From Gemmatimonadota bacterium (lineage in GTDB: Bacteria > Gemmatimonadota > Gemmatimonadetes > Longimicrobiales > Gaopeijiaceae): a DNA stretch of 33,708 nt. The notes below the pieces were generated by a model. The model had not been told where the DNA came from and did no database searches. It saw nothing but the letters and a program-made list of their open reading frames with translations. A program made the translations under genes and the position numbers. This document shows positions 8,171 through 20,400 of this stretch, piece after piece. Location: the NCBI GenBank assembly GCA_022822325.1, contig JAJEBW010000032.1, positions 1 to 33,708 of the forward strand, in the 5' to 3' direction. The stretch's first letter is position 1. Each line of letters opens with the position of its first letter.

Positions 8171-9285
8171 AGATCGGCATCACCTGCTACCCGACCTACG
8201 GCGGTTCCGGGGCCGTCGCCACCGAGCTCGGCATCGGTCTCGCCGCGCGCGGCCACGAGATCCATTTCATCTCCTATGCCCAGCCCTTCCGCCTCTCCGG
8301 GTTCCGCGAACGCATCTTCTTCCACGAGGTCGAGATCGAGCGCTACCCTCTCTTCGAACATTCCCACTACGCGCTGGCGCTGGCGGCCACCATTCACGAC
8401 ACCGCCCGCCGCGAAGGCCTCGACGTCGTCCACGTCCACTACGCCATTCCCCACGCGACCTCGGCCTGGATTGCGCGCGAGATGCTGGCCGGCGCCGCCC
8501 CTCCCCTCGTCACCACCCTGCACGGCACCGACGTGACGCTGGTCGGCACCCTCCCCACCTTCCACGAGATCACCCGCTTCTCGATTCTGCGCTCCCAGGC
8601 GGTCACGGCCGTCTCCGGTTTCCTCCGCGACATGACGGTGCGCGACTTCCGCATTCCCGCGGACCGGATCCGCGTCATTCCCAACTTCGTCGACACCACC
8701 CAGTTTCGGCCCCGCCGCGATGCGCTTCCCCGCCGGGTCTTCGCCGCCGACCACCAGAAGATCGTCATGCATGTCTCGAACTTCCGTCCGGTCAAGCGCG
8801 TTCGCGACGTGATCGAGGTCTTCGCCGGAATTCGCCGCGACCTGCCCGCCCGGCTGGTCATGGTGGGCGATGGTCCAGATCGCACCCGCGCCGCCGACCG
8901 CGCGCGCGAGCTGGGGCTGGAGCGCCACGTGGTCTTTCTGGGGAAGCACGCCTCGGTGGAGGAGATTCTGGGCTGCGCCGATCTCTTCGTGCTGACGAGC
9001 GAGAGCGAATCGTTCGGGTTGGCCGCGCTGGAGGCGATGGCCTGCGGCGTGCCGGTGGTGGCGTACCGCGCGGGGGGTTTGCCGGAGGTGGTGACCGACG
9101 GCGAGAATGGCCTTCTGGTGACGCCGGGCGCGGTGGCGGAGGCGGCGGAGGCGGGCTCGGAACTCCTGGCGGATCCGGCGCATTGGCGGCGTTTCAGCGA
9201 GGCGGGAAGACGGGCGGCGACGGAACGCTTCGCGACCGAACGGGTCCTTCCCCGCTATGAATCCCTCTATCGCGAGTTGCAATGA
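8167..9285 (+). CDS. bshA: N-acetyl-alpha-D-glucosaminyl L-malate synthase BshA
   Basis: BshA is a GT4-family glycosyltransferase that joins UDP-GlcNAc and L-malate, the first step of bacillithiol synthesis. The 372-residue product begins MKIGITCYPTYGGSGAVATE, a BshA hallmark. It continues with HVHYAIPHATSAW, TLHGTDVTLVG and the donor-binding ESFGLAALEAMACGVPVVAYR with the E-x7-E pattern. The GTG at 8167 places the start directly before the conserved KIGITCYP. The later pathway genes (bshB deacetylase, bshC) are not in the window. The stop overlaps the uppP start (ATGA). A generic GT4 enzyme is the only serious alternative. Confidence 0.9.
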   Translation: MKIGITCYPTYGGSGAVATELGIGLAARGHEIHFISYAQPFRLSGFRERIFFHEVEIERYPLFEHSHYALALAATIHDTARREGLDVVHVHYAIPHATSAWIAREMLAGAAPPLVTTLHGTDVTLVGTLPTFHEITRFSILRSQAVTAVSGFLRDMTVRDFRIPADRIRVIPNFVDTTQFRPRRDALPRRVFAADHQKIVMHVSNFRPVKRVRDVIEVFAGIRRDLPARLVMVGDGPDRTRAADRARELGLERHVVFLGKHASVEEILGCADLFVLTSESESFGLAALEAMACGVPVVAYRAGGLPEVVTDGENGLLVTPGAVAEAAEAGSELLADPAHWRRFSEAGRRAATERFATERVLPRYESLYRELQ

Positions 9286-10070
9286 CCTGGTTCGAGGCGG
9301 TATTCCTGGGATTCCTCCAGGGCGCGACCGAGTTCCTTCCCGTTTCGTCGTCGGGGCATCTGGTGCTGGGGCAGGCGGCGCTCGGGGTGGAGGCGCCGGG
9401 GGCAGGGCTCGAGATTGCGCTTCATGGGGCGACGCTGCTCTCGGTGGCGATCGTCTATCGCGACCGGATCGGTGGGTTGATCGGGGGGGTGGCGCGGGGG
9501 GAAGGGGAGGCGTTGCGCTACGCGGGACTGCTGGCGTTGGCGTCGGCGCCGGCGGCGGCGGCGGGGCTGGGGCTGGGAGAGCTGCTGGAATCGCTCTTCG
9601 ACCGGCCTGCGGTGGCGGGAGCCGGGCTGATCGTGAGCGGCGCGGTCGTCTGGACGGCGCGCGGGGCGCTGGCGCGGGGTCCGGCGGGAAAGCCGGGGAT
9701 CGGGACGGCGCTGGCGATGGGTCTGGCGCAGGCGGCGGCGATCGTGCCGGGGGTGTCGCGCTCCGGGAGCACGGTGGTGACCGGACTCTGGCGCGGGGTG
9801 GATCCATCCGAGGCCGCGGCCTTTTCCTTCCTGATGTCGATTCCGGCGGTCGGGGGCGCGGTGATTCTGCGCCTGGCCGGGGGACTGCCGGCGGCGGGGG
9901 CGGGGAGCGATCCGGCGACCCTGGGGCTCGCCGCCGCGACCGCCTGCGCGACCGGGGTGGCCGCGATCGGGGTCTTCCGGACGACGTTGCGCCGCCGCTC
10001 CTTTCACCGCTTCGCCCCGTACCTGTGGGTCGTCGGCGCGGCCTCGCTCCTGGTTGCGCGGCCATGGTAG
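9282..10070 (+). CDS. uppP: Undecaprenyl-diphosphatase UppP (BacA family)
   Basis: UppP dephosphorylates undecaprenyl pyrophosphate, recycling the lipid carrier for peptidoglycan and other envelope glycans. It also gives tolerance to bacitracin. The 262-residue, multi-pass membrane protein shows both family motifs: GATEFLPVSSSGHL near residue 14 and PGVSRSGSTVV near residue 159. The ATG at 9282 overlaps the bshA stop (ATGA). The 3' end overlaps birA by 7 bp. Confidence 0.96.
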   Translation: MTWFEAVFLGFLQGATEFLPVSSSGHLVLGQAALGVEAPGAGLEIALHGATLLSVAIVYRDRIGGLIGGVARGEGEALRYAGLLALASAPAAAAGLGLGELLESLFDRPAVAGAGLIVSGAVVWTARGALARGPAGKPGIGTALAMGLAQAAAIVPGVSRSGSTVVTGLWRGVDPSEAAAFSFLMSIPAVGGAVILRLAGGLPAAGAGSDPATLGLAAATACATGVAAIGVFRTTLRRRSFHRFAPYLWVVGAASLLVARPW

Positions 10071-10951
10071 TCGCGCGGCGCGCTCCGGGGGGTCTGGACG
10101 CGGCCACCGTCGAGTTCCATGGACGGATCGCCTCGACGAGCGACCGGGCGCGGGAGCTTGTCCGCGAGGGGGCCGCGCTTCCGGCTCTGGTGGTGGCCGA
10201 ACGGCAGGGGCGGGGCCGGGGGCGGCGGGGACGGCGCTGGGAGTCCGACACCGCGCGGGGTCTCTGGTTCACCGTGGTGCGCGGCGACCTTCCCGCCGCG
10301 GCCGATCCCGTGTTGCCGCTGCGCGTGGGTCTTGCCCTGGCGCGCGCCCTGGATGTCCTGCTCAGCGAGAAGTTCGGCGCGCTGGCGGAAGCTCCGCATC
10401 CGCCGACGCCGCCCCTTCCTCCCCCTCCTCCCCTTCAGGTCAAATGGCCGAACGACCTCCTGATCGGGCGGGCCAAGGTGGCCGGAATCCTCTGCGAGCG
10501 TCTGCGCGGCGCGGTGCTGGTCGGGATCGGAGTGAATCTGAACCAGCGCGGCTCCGAGCTTCCCGTCGGCCTGACTCCCCCCGCCACCTCGCTGCGGCTG
10601 GCCTCCGGCTTCGCCTTCGCGAGGGAATCGGCGCTGGCGGCGATCGTGCACGAGCTGCGCGGTCTGTGGAGTCGTCCCGAAACCCGGATCCCCGCCTCCG
10701 AACTCTCCGAACTGAATGCGCGCTCGGCGCTGGACGGCATGCCTCTCTCGGTCACGGGGGCGGTTCGCGGCCCCGCCGGCGCCCTGCGCGATGTCGCGGC
10801 CCTTCCCGCCACGGGCGCTTCCCTCCACGCCGACGGCACCCTCGAGGTCCTGGACGAAGGCGGAAGCTCTCTGCGCCTGGTCGCGGGATCGGCGACGCCC
10901 TTCGTCCCTTCGCCGCCGCCCCGCCCCGGCCTCTCGCCCGCGTCATCATGA
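10064..10951 (+). CDS. birA: Biotin--[acetyl-CoA-carboxylase] ligase (class I, no DNA-binding domain)
   Basis: This enzyme adenylates biotin and attaches it to carboxylase BCCP lysines. The 295-residue product has TSDRARELV, the biotinyl-5'-AMP loop GRGRRGRRWES, VKWPNDLLIGRAKVAGIL and GIGVNLNQR. It ends with a small C-terminal barrel domain. There is no N-terminal winged helix, so it is a monofunctional ligase and not a biotin repressor. A proline-rich insertion (about residues 110-124) lies directly before KWPND. The start ATG at 10064 overlaps the uppP stop. The stop overlaps the ATG of a 24-codon ORF at 10948. Confidence 0.93.
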   Translation: MVVARRAPGGLDAATVEFHGRIASTSDRARELVREGAALPALVVAERQGRGRGRRGRRWESDTARGLWFTVVRGDLPAAADPVLPLRVGLALARALDVLLSEKFGALAEAPHPPTPPLPPPPPLQVKWPNDLLIGRAKVAGILCERLRGAVLVGIGVNLNQRGSELPVGLTPPATSLRLASGFAFARESALAAIVHELRGLWSRPETRIPASELSELNARSALDGMPLSVTGAVRGPAGALRDVAALPATGASLHADGTLEVLDEGGSSLRLVAGSATPFVPSPPPRPGLSPASS

Positions 10952-11022
10952 ATCGCCCCCCTGCGTCGACGGCCCGCACCGTCGCCGGCTCCCCGTCTCG
11001 CAAACCGCCCGCTCCGTCATGA
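10948..11022 (+). CDS. 24-codon micro-ORF between birA and coaX (possible coupling leader)
   Basis: The ATG at 10948 overlaps the birA stop (ATGA). The TGA at 11020-11022 overlaps the proposed coaX ATG (ATGA). The predicted peptide is rich in Pro, Ser, Arg and Ala (starts MNRPPASTARTVAGS). It has exactly the same length and double-overlap layout as the ORF at 8096-8170, although the two peptides are not clearly homologous. It may be a translated spacer that carries ribosomes to coaX, or chance in GC-rich DNA. Confidence 0.3.
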   Translation: MNRPPASTARTVAGSPSRKPPAPS

Positions 11023-11948
11023 AATCCCCCGAACCGGCCATCTCCGGCCGTCCTCGCCACCGGATCGCCGGCGCCACCCCCCCGGAGAACGATCCGCGTC
11101 TGGACCGCCCGTCCGGCGCCACCCCATCCGCGGCGCTCCACTGCCAACTGGTCGCCGATGTGGGCAACACCGACACCGCCCTCGGCCTGCTCGATCTCGC
11201 CGGCGACCGGGTTCTGGCCAACTGGCGGGTCAGCACTCGCGAACCGCGCAGCGCGACCGAATACCGCATCCTCCTCTCGGCGCTCCTGGAAGAGGCCCTT
11301 GCGCCGGGGAAGCCGCTGGCCGAAAGCGTCCTTCGCCGCGGAGTGATCGCCTCCGTGGTTCCGCGCGTCACCCCCATCCTCTGCGATGCGCTTGCCGCGC
11401 TGGTGCGGGGACCGGTTCTCGAGGTCACCGGCGAGTCCCCGCTGCCGATCTCCGTGGCCGTGGAAAATCCGGCCGTCGTGGGCGCGGACCGGGTGCTCAA
11501 TGCGCTGGCGGTCTGGGCCCGCTTCCGCCGCAATGCGATCGCGATCGATCTGGGAACCGCCACCACCTTCGACTGCGTGACGGCCGAAGGCGTCTTCATC
11601 GGCGGCGCGATTGCGCCCGGACCCCAGGCCGGGCCGGAATGGCTTGCGCACGGCGCCCCCCGCCTGCCGCGAATCGAGCTGGCGCCCCCGGCGGCGGTCA
11701 TTGGGCGGCACACCGAGGCTTCCCTGGAGAGCGGGGTCTTTCATTCGGTGATCGACGCGCTGGACGGAATGGTGGCGCGAATCCGCAAGGCCTGGGACGC
11801 GGACGATCCGTTGGTGGTCGCAACCGGGGGGTACTCGGCGCTGCTGGCCCCGCACGCGCCGTCGGTCCACCGCATCGAGCCGCACCTGACGCTGCTGGGA
11901 GCCGGAATCGCGGGTGCGCACCTCGATCGCTCCGGCCCCTCCCGCTGA
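11019..11948 (+). CDS. coaX: Type III pantothenate kinase CoaX
   Basis: CoaX phosphorylates pantothenate, the first step of coenzyme A synthesis. It belongs to the ASKHA fold and is not feedback-inhibited by CoA. The product shows the phosphate loop VADVGNTDTALGLLD (Asp47), the pantothenate-binding GADRVLNALAVW and AIDLGTATTFDCVTAEG, then GGAIAPG. From the ATG at 11019 it has 309 residues, with an unconserved Pro-rich leader of about 42 residues before the expected N-terminus. The true start may therefore be further downstream at a non-ATG codon. The ATG is preferred only because it overlaps the preceding micro-ORF stop. birA-coaX adjacency is common. Confidence 0.9.
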   Translation: MKSPEPAISGRPRHRIAGATPPENDPRLDRPSGATPSAALHCQLVADVGNTDTALGLLDLAGDRVLANWRVSTREPRSATEYRILLSALLEEALAPGKPLAESVLRRGVIASVVPRVTPILCDALAALVRGPVLEVTGESPLPISVAVENPAVVGADRVLNALAVWARFRRNAIAIDLGTATTFDCVTAEGVFIGGAIAPGPQAGPEWLAHGAPRLPRIELAPPAAVIGRHTEASLESGVFHSVIDALDGMVARIRKAWDADDPLVVATGGYSALLAPHAPSVHRIEPHLTLLGAGIAGAHLDRSGPSR

Positions 11949-12110
11949 CCCGCGGTCCTCTCCGCGAGCGGTTTCGTGTGTGCGCCGGCCGGGCCGTCGC
12001 CGATGCGGAGCGCGCCGGGCCCAGCACGATTCCCGCATCTCCCCATTCTCGCAACTACGTCCAGCCGCGTCCCCGGAGCGCCGGTTGGCGCGGGCGACGA
12101 CTCCAGGAGG

Positions 12111-12139
12111 TTGACACCGTCGGCGAACCTTGCGAGACT
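12111..12139 (+). promoter_or_regulatory. Putative sigma70-type promoter of groESL
   Basis: TTGACA at 12111-12116 is followed after 17 bp by GAGACT (12134-12139), a weak -10. A start of transcription near 12146 would place the CIRCE operator just inside the transcript, its usual position. The rest of the 310-bp gap from coaX (11949-12110) shows no gene. Confidence 0.55.
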
Positions 12140-12154
12140 TCCTGCCGCATTCTG

Positions 12155-12181
12155 TTAGCACTCGCACGAGGTGAGTGCTAA
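12155..12181 (+). promoter_or_regulatory. CIRCE operator (HrcA binding site)
   Basis: TTAGCACTC (12155-12163), a 9-bp spacer, and GAGTGCTAA (12173-12181) form a perfect match to the CIRCE consensus. It lies 78 bp upstream of groES. HrcA binds this inverted repeat and represses the operon until heat shock. hrcA itself is not in the window. Confidence 0.97.
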
Positions 12182-12258
12182 CAACGGCCGCCGGGGGAAT
12201 TCGGGGCAGTCTCCAGGCGGCGAACCCGGAAACGAATCTGCCCCAGGGAGAGGCGCGC

Positions 12259-12558
12259 ATGTCTGCCGCAAAGAAGATCCAGCCACTGGCGGATCGCGTG
12301 GTGGTGATGGCTCTGGAGGAGACGGAGCAGATGCGGGGAGGGCTGTATATCCCCGACACCGCCAAGGAGAAGCCCCAGGAGGGCGAGATCGTGGCTGTGG
12401 GCCCCGGGAAGATGAACGACGACGGCGACCGGATTCCGATGGAGGTCGAGGTCGGCGATCGCGTTCTCTACGGGAAGTACAGCGGAACCGAGGTGAAGGT
12501 CGTTGGAGACGACTATCTGATTCTCCGCGAGTCCGACATCCTCGCCATCGTCAACTAG
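12259..12558 (+). CDS. groES: Co-chaperonin GroES
   Basis: GroES is the 10-kDa lid of the GroEL folding chamber. The 99-residue product has [10 protein letters not shown] at the N-terminus, the mobile loop [20 protein letters not shown], then [10 protein letters not shown] and [11 protein letters not shown]. The ATG at 12259 is chosen because it gives normal length and follows AGGGAGAGG. An upstream in-frame ATG at 12175 lies inside the CIRCE element and would add an unconserved leader. groEL follows after 58 bp. Confidence 0.98.
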   Translation: MSAAKKIQPLADRVVVMALEETEQMRGGLYIPDTAKEKPQEGEIVAVGPGKMNDDGDRIPMEVEVGDRVLYGKYSGTEVKVVGDDYLILRESDILAIVN

Positions 12559-12616
12559 CACACCGCCGGAAGGCGCCCGCGGAGGGCGCGGACCGCACAC
12601 CAAGGAGAACGAAGCA

Positions 12617-14251
<1,635 letters not shown>

Positions 14252-14283
14252 CCCGCATTTCCCTGGCCGATCCCTGAGCAGCG

Positions 14284-14299
14284 GGGGCTGCACAGCCCC
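14284..14299. repeat. Short GC hairpin downstream of groEL
   Basis: GGGGCTG-CA-CAGCCCC forms a perfect 7-bp inverted repeat 33 bp after the groEL stop. It could act with the larger palindrome downstream as part of a terminator or mRNA 3'-end stabiliser. Confidence 0.5.
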
Positions 14300-14354
14300 G
14301 GTCGGCCTTCGACCCGGAACCCCCTCTCCCGGGGTAGCCGAAACGGGAGCGTCG

Positions 14355-14388
14355 GCGGCGCCTTCCCCGCGCGCGGGGAAGGCGCCGC
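14355..14388 (+). terminator. 34-bp perfect palindrome, probable groESL terminator
   Basis: GCGGCGCCTTCCCCGC, a central GC, and its exact reverse complement GCGGGGAAGGCGCCGC form a 16-bp stem. It is followed only by TTGCC, not a U-tract. The position, 103 bp after groEL and 70 bp before the PKS start, fits a GC-rich terminator that insulates the PKS gene. A protein-binding operator for the PKS gene is an alternative. Confidence 0.65.
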
Positions 14389-14458
14389 TTGCCATTGCAT
14401 CCGGCGACGGCCACAATCCCGAGTCCGCGTCCCGCGATTCCTCCTGCCGACTGACGAA

Positions 14459-17400
14459 ATGTCCAATCCCAGCTCCGAACCCATCGCAATCGTGGGTATG
14501 GCGTGCCGGTTCCCCGGTGCCAACGACATCGAGGCCTTCTGGCGGCTGCTTGAATCCGGCGGCAACGCCGTCACGGAAGGGGTGCCGGGTTCCGGGGTTG
14601 GCCGGTGGGGACAACTGTTCGGGGATCGCGCCGTCCAGAGCGAAGCCTGCCGCTTTGGGGCATTCGTCGAAGACATCGACCGCTTCGACGACTCCTTCTT
14701 CCGAATTTCGCCGGTCGAGGCCCAACTGCTGGACCCGCAGCAGCGCATGATGCTGGAGGTGAGTTGGCAGGCTCTCGAAGACGCCGGGATCGATCCGGAC
14801 CGGTTGCGGGGCAGCCGCACCGGCGTCTATACCGGGATCAGCAACGACGAGTACCGGATGCTGGTCGTGGATTCCGCCAAGCCCACCGAGGCCGCCGCCT
14901 GCCTCTACGCCCTCAGCGGAACCAATCTGAACGGCACGGCCGGGCGGGTCTCCTTCGTGCTCGGGCTGACGGGGCCGGCGAAGGCGGTGGACGCGGCCTG
15001 TGCGTCGGCGATGGTGGCGGTTCACGACGCGGTGGCCGACCTGCGGCAGGGCAAGGCCAACGTGGCCATCGCCGGCGGCGTGCAGGCCATCCTCAACGGC
15101 CGCATCTACGAACTGCGCGCCGATGCGATGATGCTGTCCCCTGACGGTCAGTGCAAGACCTTCGATGCGTCCGCGAACGGGTACGTGCGGGGCGAGGGGT
15201 GCGGGGTGGTGATCCTGAAGCGCCTGAGCGATGCGGAGGCCGACGGCGACCGGATCTGGGCGGTGATCCGCGGCGCGGTGATGAATCACGGGGGAACCGG
15301 GGTCGGGCTGACGGTCCCCAATACGCCGGCGCTTGAACAGGTGATGGCGGACACGCTTGCAGAGGCCGGTGTGGAGCCGACCGAGGTGGACTACCTGGAG
15401 GCGCACGGCACCGGAACGGCGGTCGGCGATCCGATCGAGCTCAACGCCGTGGCGAACGTGTACGGACGGGGGCGCGCGGCCGACCGTCCCATTCTGATCG
15501 GGTCGGCGAAGACCAACGTCGGTCACCTGGAGTCCGCCGCCGGGATTGCCGGATTGATCAAGGCGGCCCTCGTGGTGAAGCGCGGCGTGATTCCCAGGCA
15601 CCTGCACTTCCATGACCCCAACCCGGAGTTCGACTGGAACCGGGCGCCATTGCAGGTGACCTCGACCATGATGGAATGGCCGAACCACTCCGCGCGGCCG
15701 CGGCTGGCCGGAGTCAACTGCTTCGGGATATCCGGGACGAACGCCCACCTCCTGGTCGAGGAGCACCGGCCGGCGGAAGGGGCGGCGCGCTCGAAGGCTC
15801 TGGCGGAGCCGGCAGGATCAACTGTGCGTCGGCCGAGTCGCCTCCTCCCTCTGTCGGGGAAGAGCGGGGCCGCTTTGCAGGAACTGGCGGGGCGCTACCT
15901 GTCATGGCTCGACGAACGGGCCGGGGAACTGTCGTCGCAGGACTTGGCCTCCGATCCGCCGCTATCCGACATGGCGTGGACCGCGGGCGTGGGGCGAAGC
16001 CATTTCGACCGCCGGGCGGGCATCGTCTTCCACGATGTCGCATCGCTGCGGGAGGAGTTGGAGGCGGTGGCCGGGCGGGCAGGCGAGGACGGCGACCGGG
16101 CCCTGGCGACCAAGGTGGCTTTCGCGTACACCGGGCAGGGCAGCCAGTGGTCGGGCATGGGGCGGACGCTCTACGAGAACGAACCCGTGGCTCGAGCGGT
16201 CATGGACCGTTGCGAGACCGTCTTCCGCGAGGAGAGAGGATCTTCCCTGCTGGACCTGATGTTCGGCCGGGCCGGGAAGGAATCGGGGGATCTGGGCGAT
16301 ACGGCCTGGGAGCAGCCGGCTCTCTACACTCTGGAGTGCGCGCTCACGGCGCTCTGGTCGAGCGTGGGAATCCGGCCCGCGGTGGTGTTGGGACACAGCG
16401 TCGGGGAGATCGCCGCGGCCCAGGCGGCAGGCGTGTTCAGCCTGGAAGACGGGATGCGATTCGCTTGCGCTCGGGGAGCGTTGATGGCGGGCATGAAAAC
16501 GGGCGCCATGGCCGCGGTCTTCGCGCCGCCCGAGCGGGTTCAGGCGGCGGTGGAAGCCTGCAACGCGACGTCGAACGATGCTGGCGTGAACATTTCCGCC
16601 GACAACGGGGCGCACCAGGTGATCAGCGGTCCGTCGGCAGGGGTCGATGCCGTCGCAAGGCAACTGGAATCGGAGGGATTCCGCGCAAGGCGTCTCAATA
16701 CGACCAAGGCGTTCCACAGTGCCCTGGTCGAGCCGATCCTCGACGCGCTGGAAGCGAGCCTCGACGAAATGGAGATCGCGGAGCCCTCGCTGACCGTGGT
16801 GAGCAACCTGACCGGTCGCGCCGTCGAGCCGGGCCAGACGCTGGACGGCGCGTATTGGAGGCGACACGCCCGGCAGGCGGTGGCCTTCGCTTCCGGCGTC
16901 AGGACGATGGCGGAGCTCGGGGTGGACCTGGTGGTCGAGATTGGTCCGCGCCCGGTGCTGGCCCCCATGGCGTTGTCCGCCTGGCCCGAGTCCTCCGGCG
17001 CACGCGCACCGCAGGTGCTGTCGAGCCTGCAACCGCCACCGAGTGATGCGGCGGCGGCGACCCCTGGTTCAGGTGATCCGGTCGAGGCCGTCGCAAAGGC
17101 GTATGAGGCGGGCCTGTCGGTTCGCTTCGAGGGAATGTTCGCGGGCGAACCACGCCATCGGATCTCGCTCCCGAGCTATCCATTCCAGCGGACGCGCCAT
17201 TGGCTGGAAGCGCCGAAGCGGCGCCGCGGGGGCGCGGGACACCCTCTGCTGGGAGACCGACGCGAGTCCGCGCGCGGAGAGATCGCCTTCGAGACCATGC
17301 TGTTCCCGTCGGATCCGCAGTGGCTCGACGACCACCGCGTGTTCGACCGGGTCATCGCTCCTGGCGCCCTGTACGGGGCGATGGCGGCGTCCGCAACTCT

Positions 17401-20400
17401 CGTCGAGCGCAGCGGAACGGCGCTCGTGGAGGACTTCCAGCTCCATAACGCACTGGTCTTCCCGGCCGAGGACTCCGGGGATGGCAACGGCGAAGCGGGT
17501 CGCGAGGTCCAACTCGTTCTCGACCAATCCGATGAACCGTCGCGCACCGTCCAGATCTACAGCAGGGGGAGCGAAGGCGACTGGACGCAACATGTGGAGG
17601 GCCTGGTGTCGTCGGGCGGTCCGGTGCCGGAAGCCGGTGAACGACTGGATCTGGACGGGCTCAAGGCCGGTCTTTCGCCGGTGGATCTGGACGGCTACTA
17701 CCGCGCCAGGGCGCGCACCGGGGTCGATCTCGGCCCGTCCTTCCGGACGCTCTCGAGGGCCTGGTCCCGACCGGGCGAGGCTCTCGGCGAAGTCTCGTTG
17801 CCGGAGGGGTTCGACCGTGGCGGTCTGGAGATCCACCCCCTCGTGCTTGACGGCTGCTTTCAGACGGTAGGCACGGCACGCGACCTCTCGGGCCCGCACG
17901 GCTCGGTGACCTATCTGCCCTTCGGCTGGGAGCGGTTCTGGCTGACGGGCGGACGCCTCCCGAACCAGGTGTTCTGCCATGTGCGACTGAGCGAGGGCTC
18001 GCGGGACGCGGACGCGGATCAGGACGCGGCGCCGGAAGTCCTGACCGCGGAGCTGCGCATCTACAACCCCGGCGGCATCCTGCTCGGCGGCCTGAACGGC
18101 TACACGATCAAGCGGGCGACCCGAGCGGCGCTGCTTTCTGCGGCCGACGACGTGAAGGACCTGCTGTACGAGGTTCAGTGGCGCGAACTGGCCCTGCCCG
18201 AGGGCATGCCATCTGCGGACTTCTTCCCGACTCCCGCGACGGTGAAAGACCGCGCGCAGTTGTTTTCCGGATACCTGACGGACGCGGGAGTCGATCCCGA
18301 CGACCGGGACGCGCTGCTGGCGGATCTGGAACAGTGGTCGTGGTCCTATGCGCTGGCCACCCTGGACCGGCTGGGGTGGCATCGTCGGCCGGGCGCCTCG
18401 GTCGATTCGGAGGAACTGCGCGACCGTCTCGAAGTCGATCCGGAGCACCGGCGGCTGTTCCGCCGGATACTCGAAATGGTGGCCAGGGCGGGGGTGCTGC
18501 GGGAGGAGGAGGATGGTCGCTTCGCGGTCCTGTCGGGATCGGAGGATCCATGGCCGGACGCGCTGCCGCACCACCCCGAGGGGCATGCCGCCGTGATGGC
18601 CGGCCGATATCCCAACGGGCTGATCGAGGTCGGGCTGTTCCGTCGCTCCGGCGCCGCGTTGCCCGAGGTGCTGCGCGGTCGCGAGGATCCGCTGACGCTG
18701 CTGTTCTCCAGCGGGGAGCCCACCGCGGCCGACCTCTACCTGAAGGCGCCAGTGGCGCGCGCGGCGAACGAGATGCTGGCCGAGGCCGTGCGAGCGCTCG
18801 TGGCTGCGCTGCCCAGCGACCGTCGCCTGAGGCTGATCGAGGTCGGGGCGGGCACGGGATCGGCGACCGCCTCCGTCCTGCCCGAACTGCCGGAAGGCCG
18901 GTTCGACTACGTCTATACCGATATCTCGGCGGGCTTCTTTGCCGAAGCCGAAGCACGTTTCGGGGACGGAGGCGGATGCATCGAATACCGTCCGCTCGAC
19001 ATCGAGAAGGACCCCGTCGCACAGGGATTCCCGGCTCATGGCTACGACGTGATCATCGCGTCCAACGTGCTGCACGCCACCCGGTATCTCGACGAGACGC
19101 TGGGCCATTGCCGGAGACTTCTCGCTCCGCACGGACAGTTGGTCGCGCTCGAAAACCTCAGCGGCCTTGGCTGGATGGATCTGACCTTTGGCCAGCTTGA
19201 CGGCTGGTGGCGGTTTGCCGACGACTACCGCCCGCATCACGCCCTGGCGTCGCCCGCAGTCTGGCGGCAGGCGCTGGGCGACGCCGGGTTCGAGGCGGTG
19301 GAAGTCCTGGGCGTGGACGAGTCGGACGCGACCCGAATCCCCGACAAGGGCGTCATCGTTGCACAGGGCCCTGCGCGGGTGCGGGAGCCGGAGGGCGTGT
19401 GGGTTCTGGCCGCGGACCGCGGCGGCATGGCGGCAGGCGTGGCGGCGGACCTGGCGGCGAGAAACCAGATGGTTCTCCTGGCGAGCGACGAAGGACCGGA
19501 AGACGCGATGCCGGAAGCGGGCCGCGCCGGTGTGTTCCGGGTGGTCGTGGAGATGGCGCGTCGCGAATCGTGGCGGTCGGTTGTGGAGAACCTCCCGGGA
19601 GACGCGCCCCTCGGCGGCGTGGCGCACCTCCTGTCGCTGGACGGTCGAGGGGCGGCGGCGACGACCGACGAGATCGCGGAGGATGTGGAGCGTGCGTGCG
19701 CGAGTGCGCTGGCCATGGTGCAGGGCGTGGCCGACGCCGACGCGACACCGGACAGGGGCGTCTGGTTCGTCACCCGCGGCGGGCAGATCCTGGAGCGCGA
19801 GCTTGGCGGGCAGTTGGGCGGGGCGGCGCTGTGGGGCTTTGGCAAGGCCGTGGCCCGCGAAGCGGCGCATCTGCAGCCCAGGATGATCGACCTGGATCCC
19901 GGCCTGGCCGCACCCGCACCCGACCTCGTCAACGAGCTGATGTATCCCGACAGCGAGAATCACATCGCCTTCCGCTCGGGACATCGCCACGTGGCGCGGC
20001 TGGTGCGGGCACACGACGGGGCGGAGCGACTGGTCCTGCCGGAGGATCGGGAGTGGGTGCTGGCTCCGGACCCGTCCGGCGTGTTCGACCGGCCGTACGT
20101 CCAGCCGCTGCCGGCGCGGCCCCTGGAGTCGAGAGAGGTGCGCGTCGCGGTCGATGCCGCGGGGCTCAACTTCTGGGACGTCTTCCGCTCGCTCGGCTTC
20201 ATCGAAGAGGGGCTGCTGGGGAGGGAGATGTGCGGCCGCATCCTCGACATCGGGCCCGCCGTGACCCGCGTCTCGGTCGGCGACCCGGTGGTGGGTTTGG
20301 GGTTCGGCGCCTTCGGACCGCAGATGATCACGCATGAGGAGCTCGTGGCGCCCGCGCCGGCGGACGTCTCGGTGACCGGACTGGCCACAGTGCCGAGCGC

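Noticed and set aside
7465..10272. 935-residue - strand open frame antisense to miaA-bshA-uppP
   Set aside because: Arg/Pro-rich shadow; the opposite strand has three intact conserved genes.
11949..12110. Possible small RNA or tRNA in the coaX-groES gap
   Set aside because: No cloverleaf or TPsiC-like motif; only the promoter and CIRCE at its right end are supported.
12175..12258. Longer groES start at 12175
   Set aside because: It starts inside the CIRCE element, adds 28 unconserved residues, and has no better ribosome binding site than the ATG at 12259.
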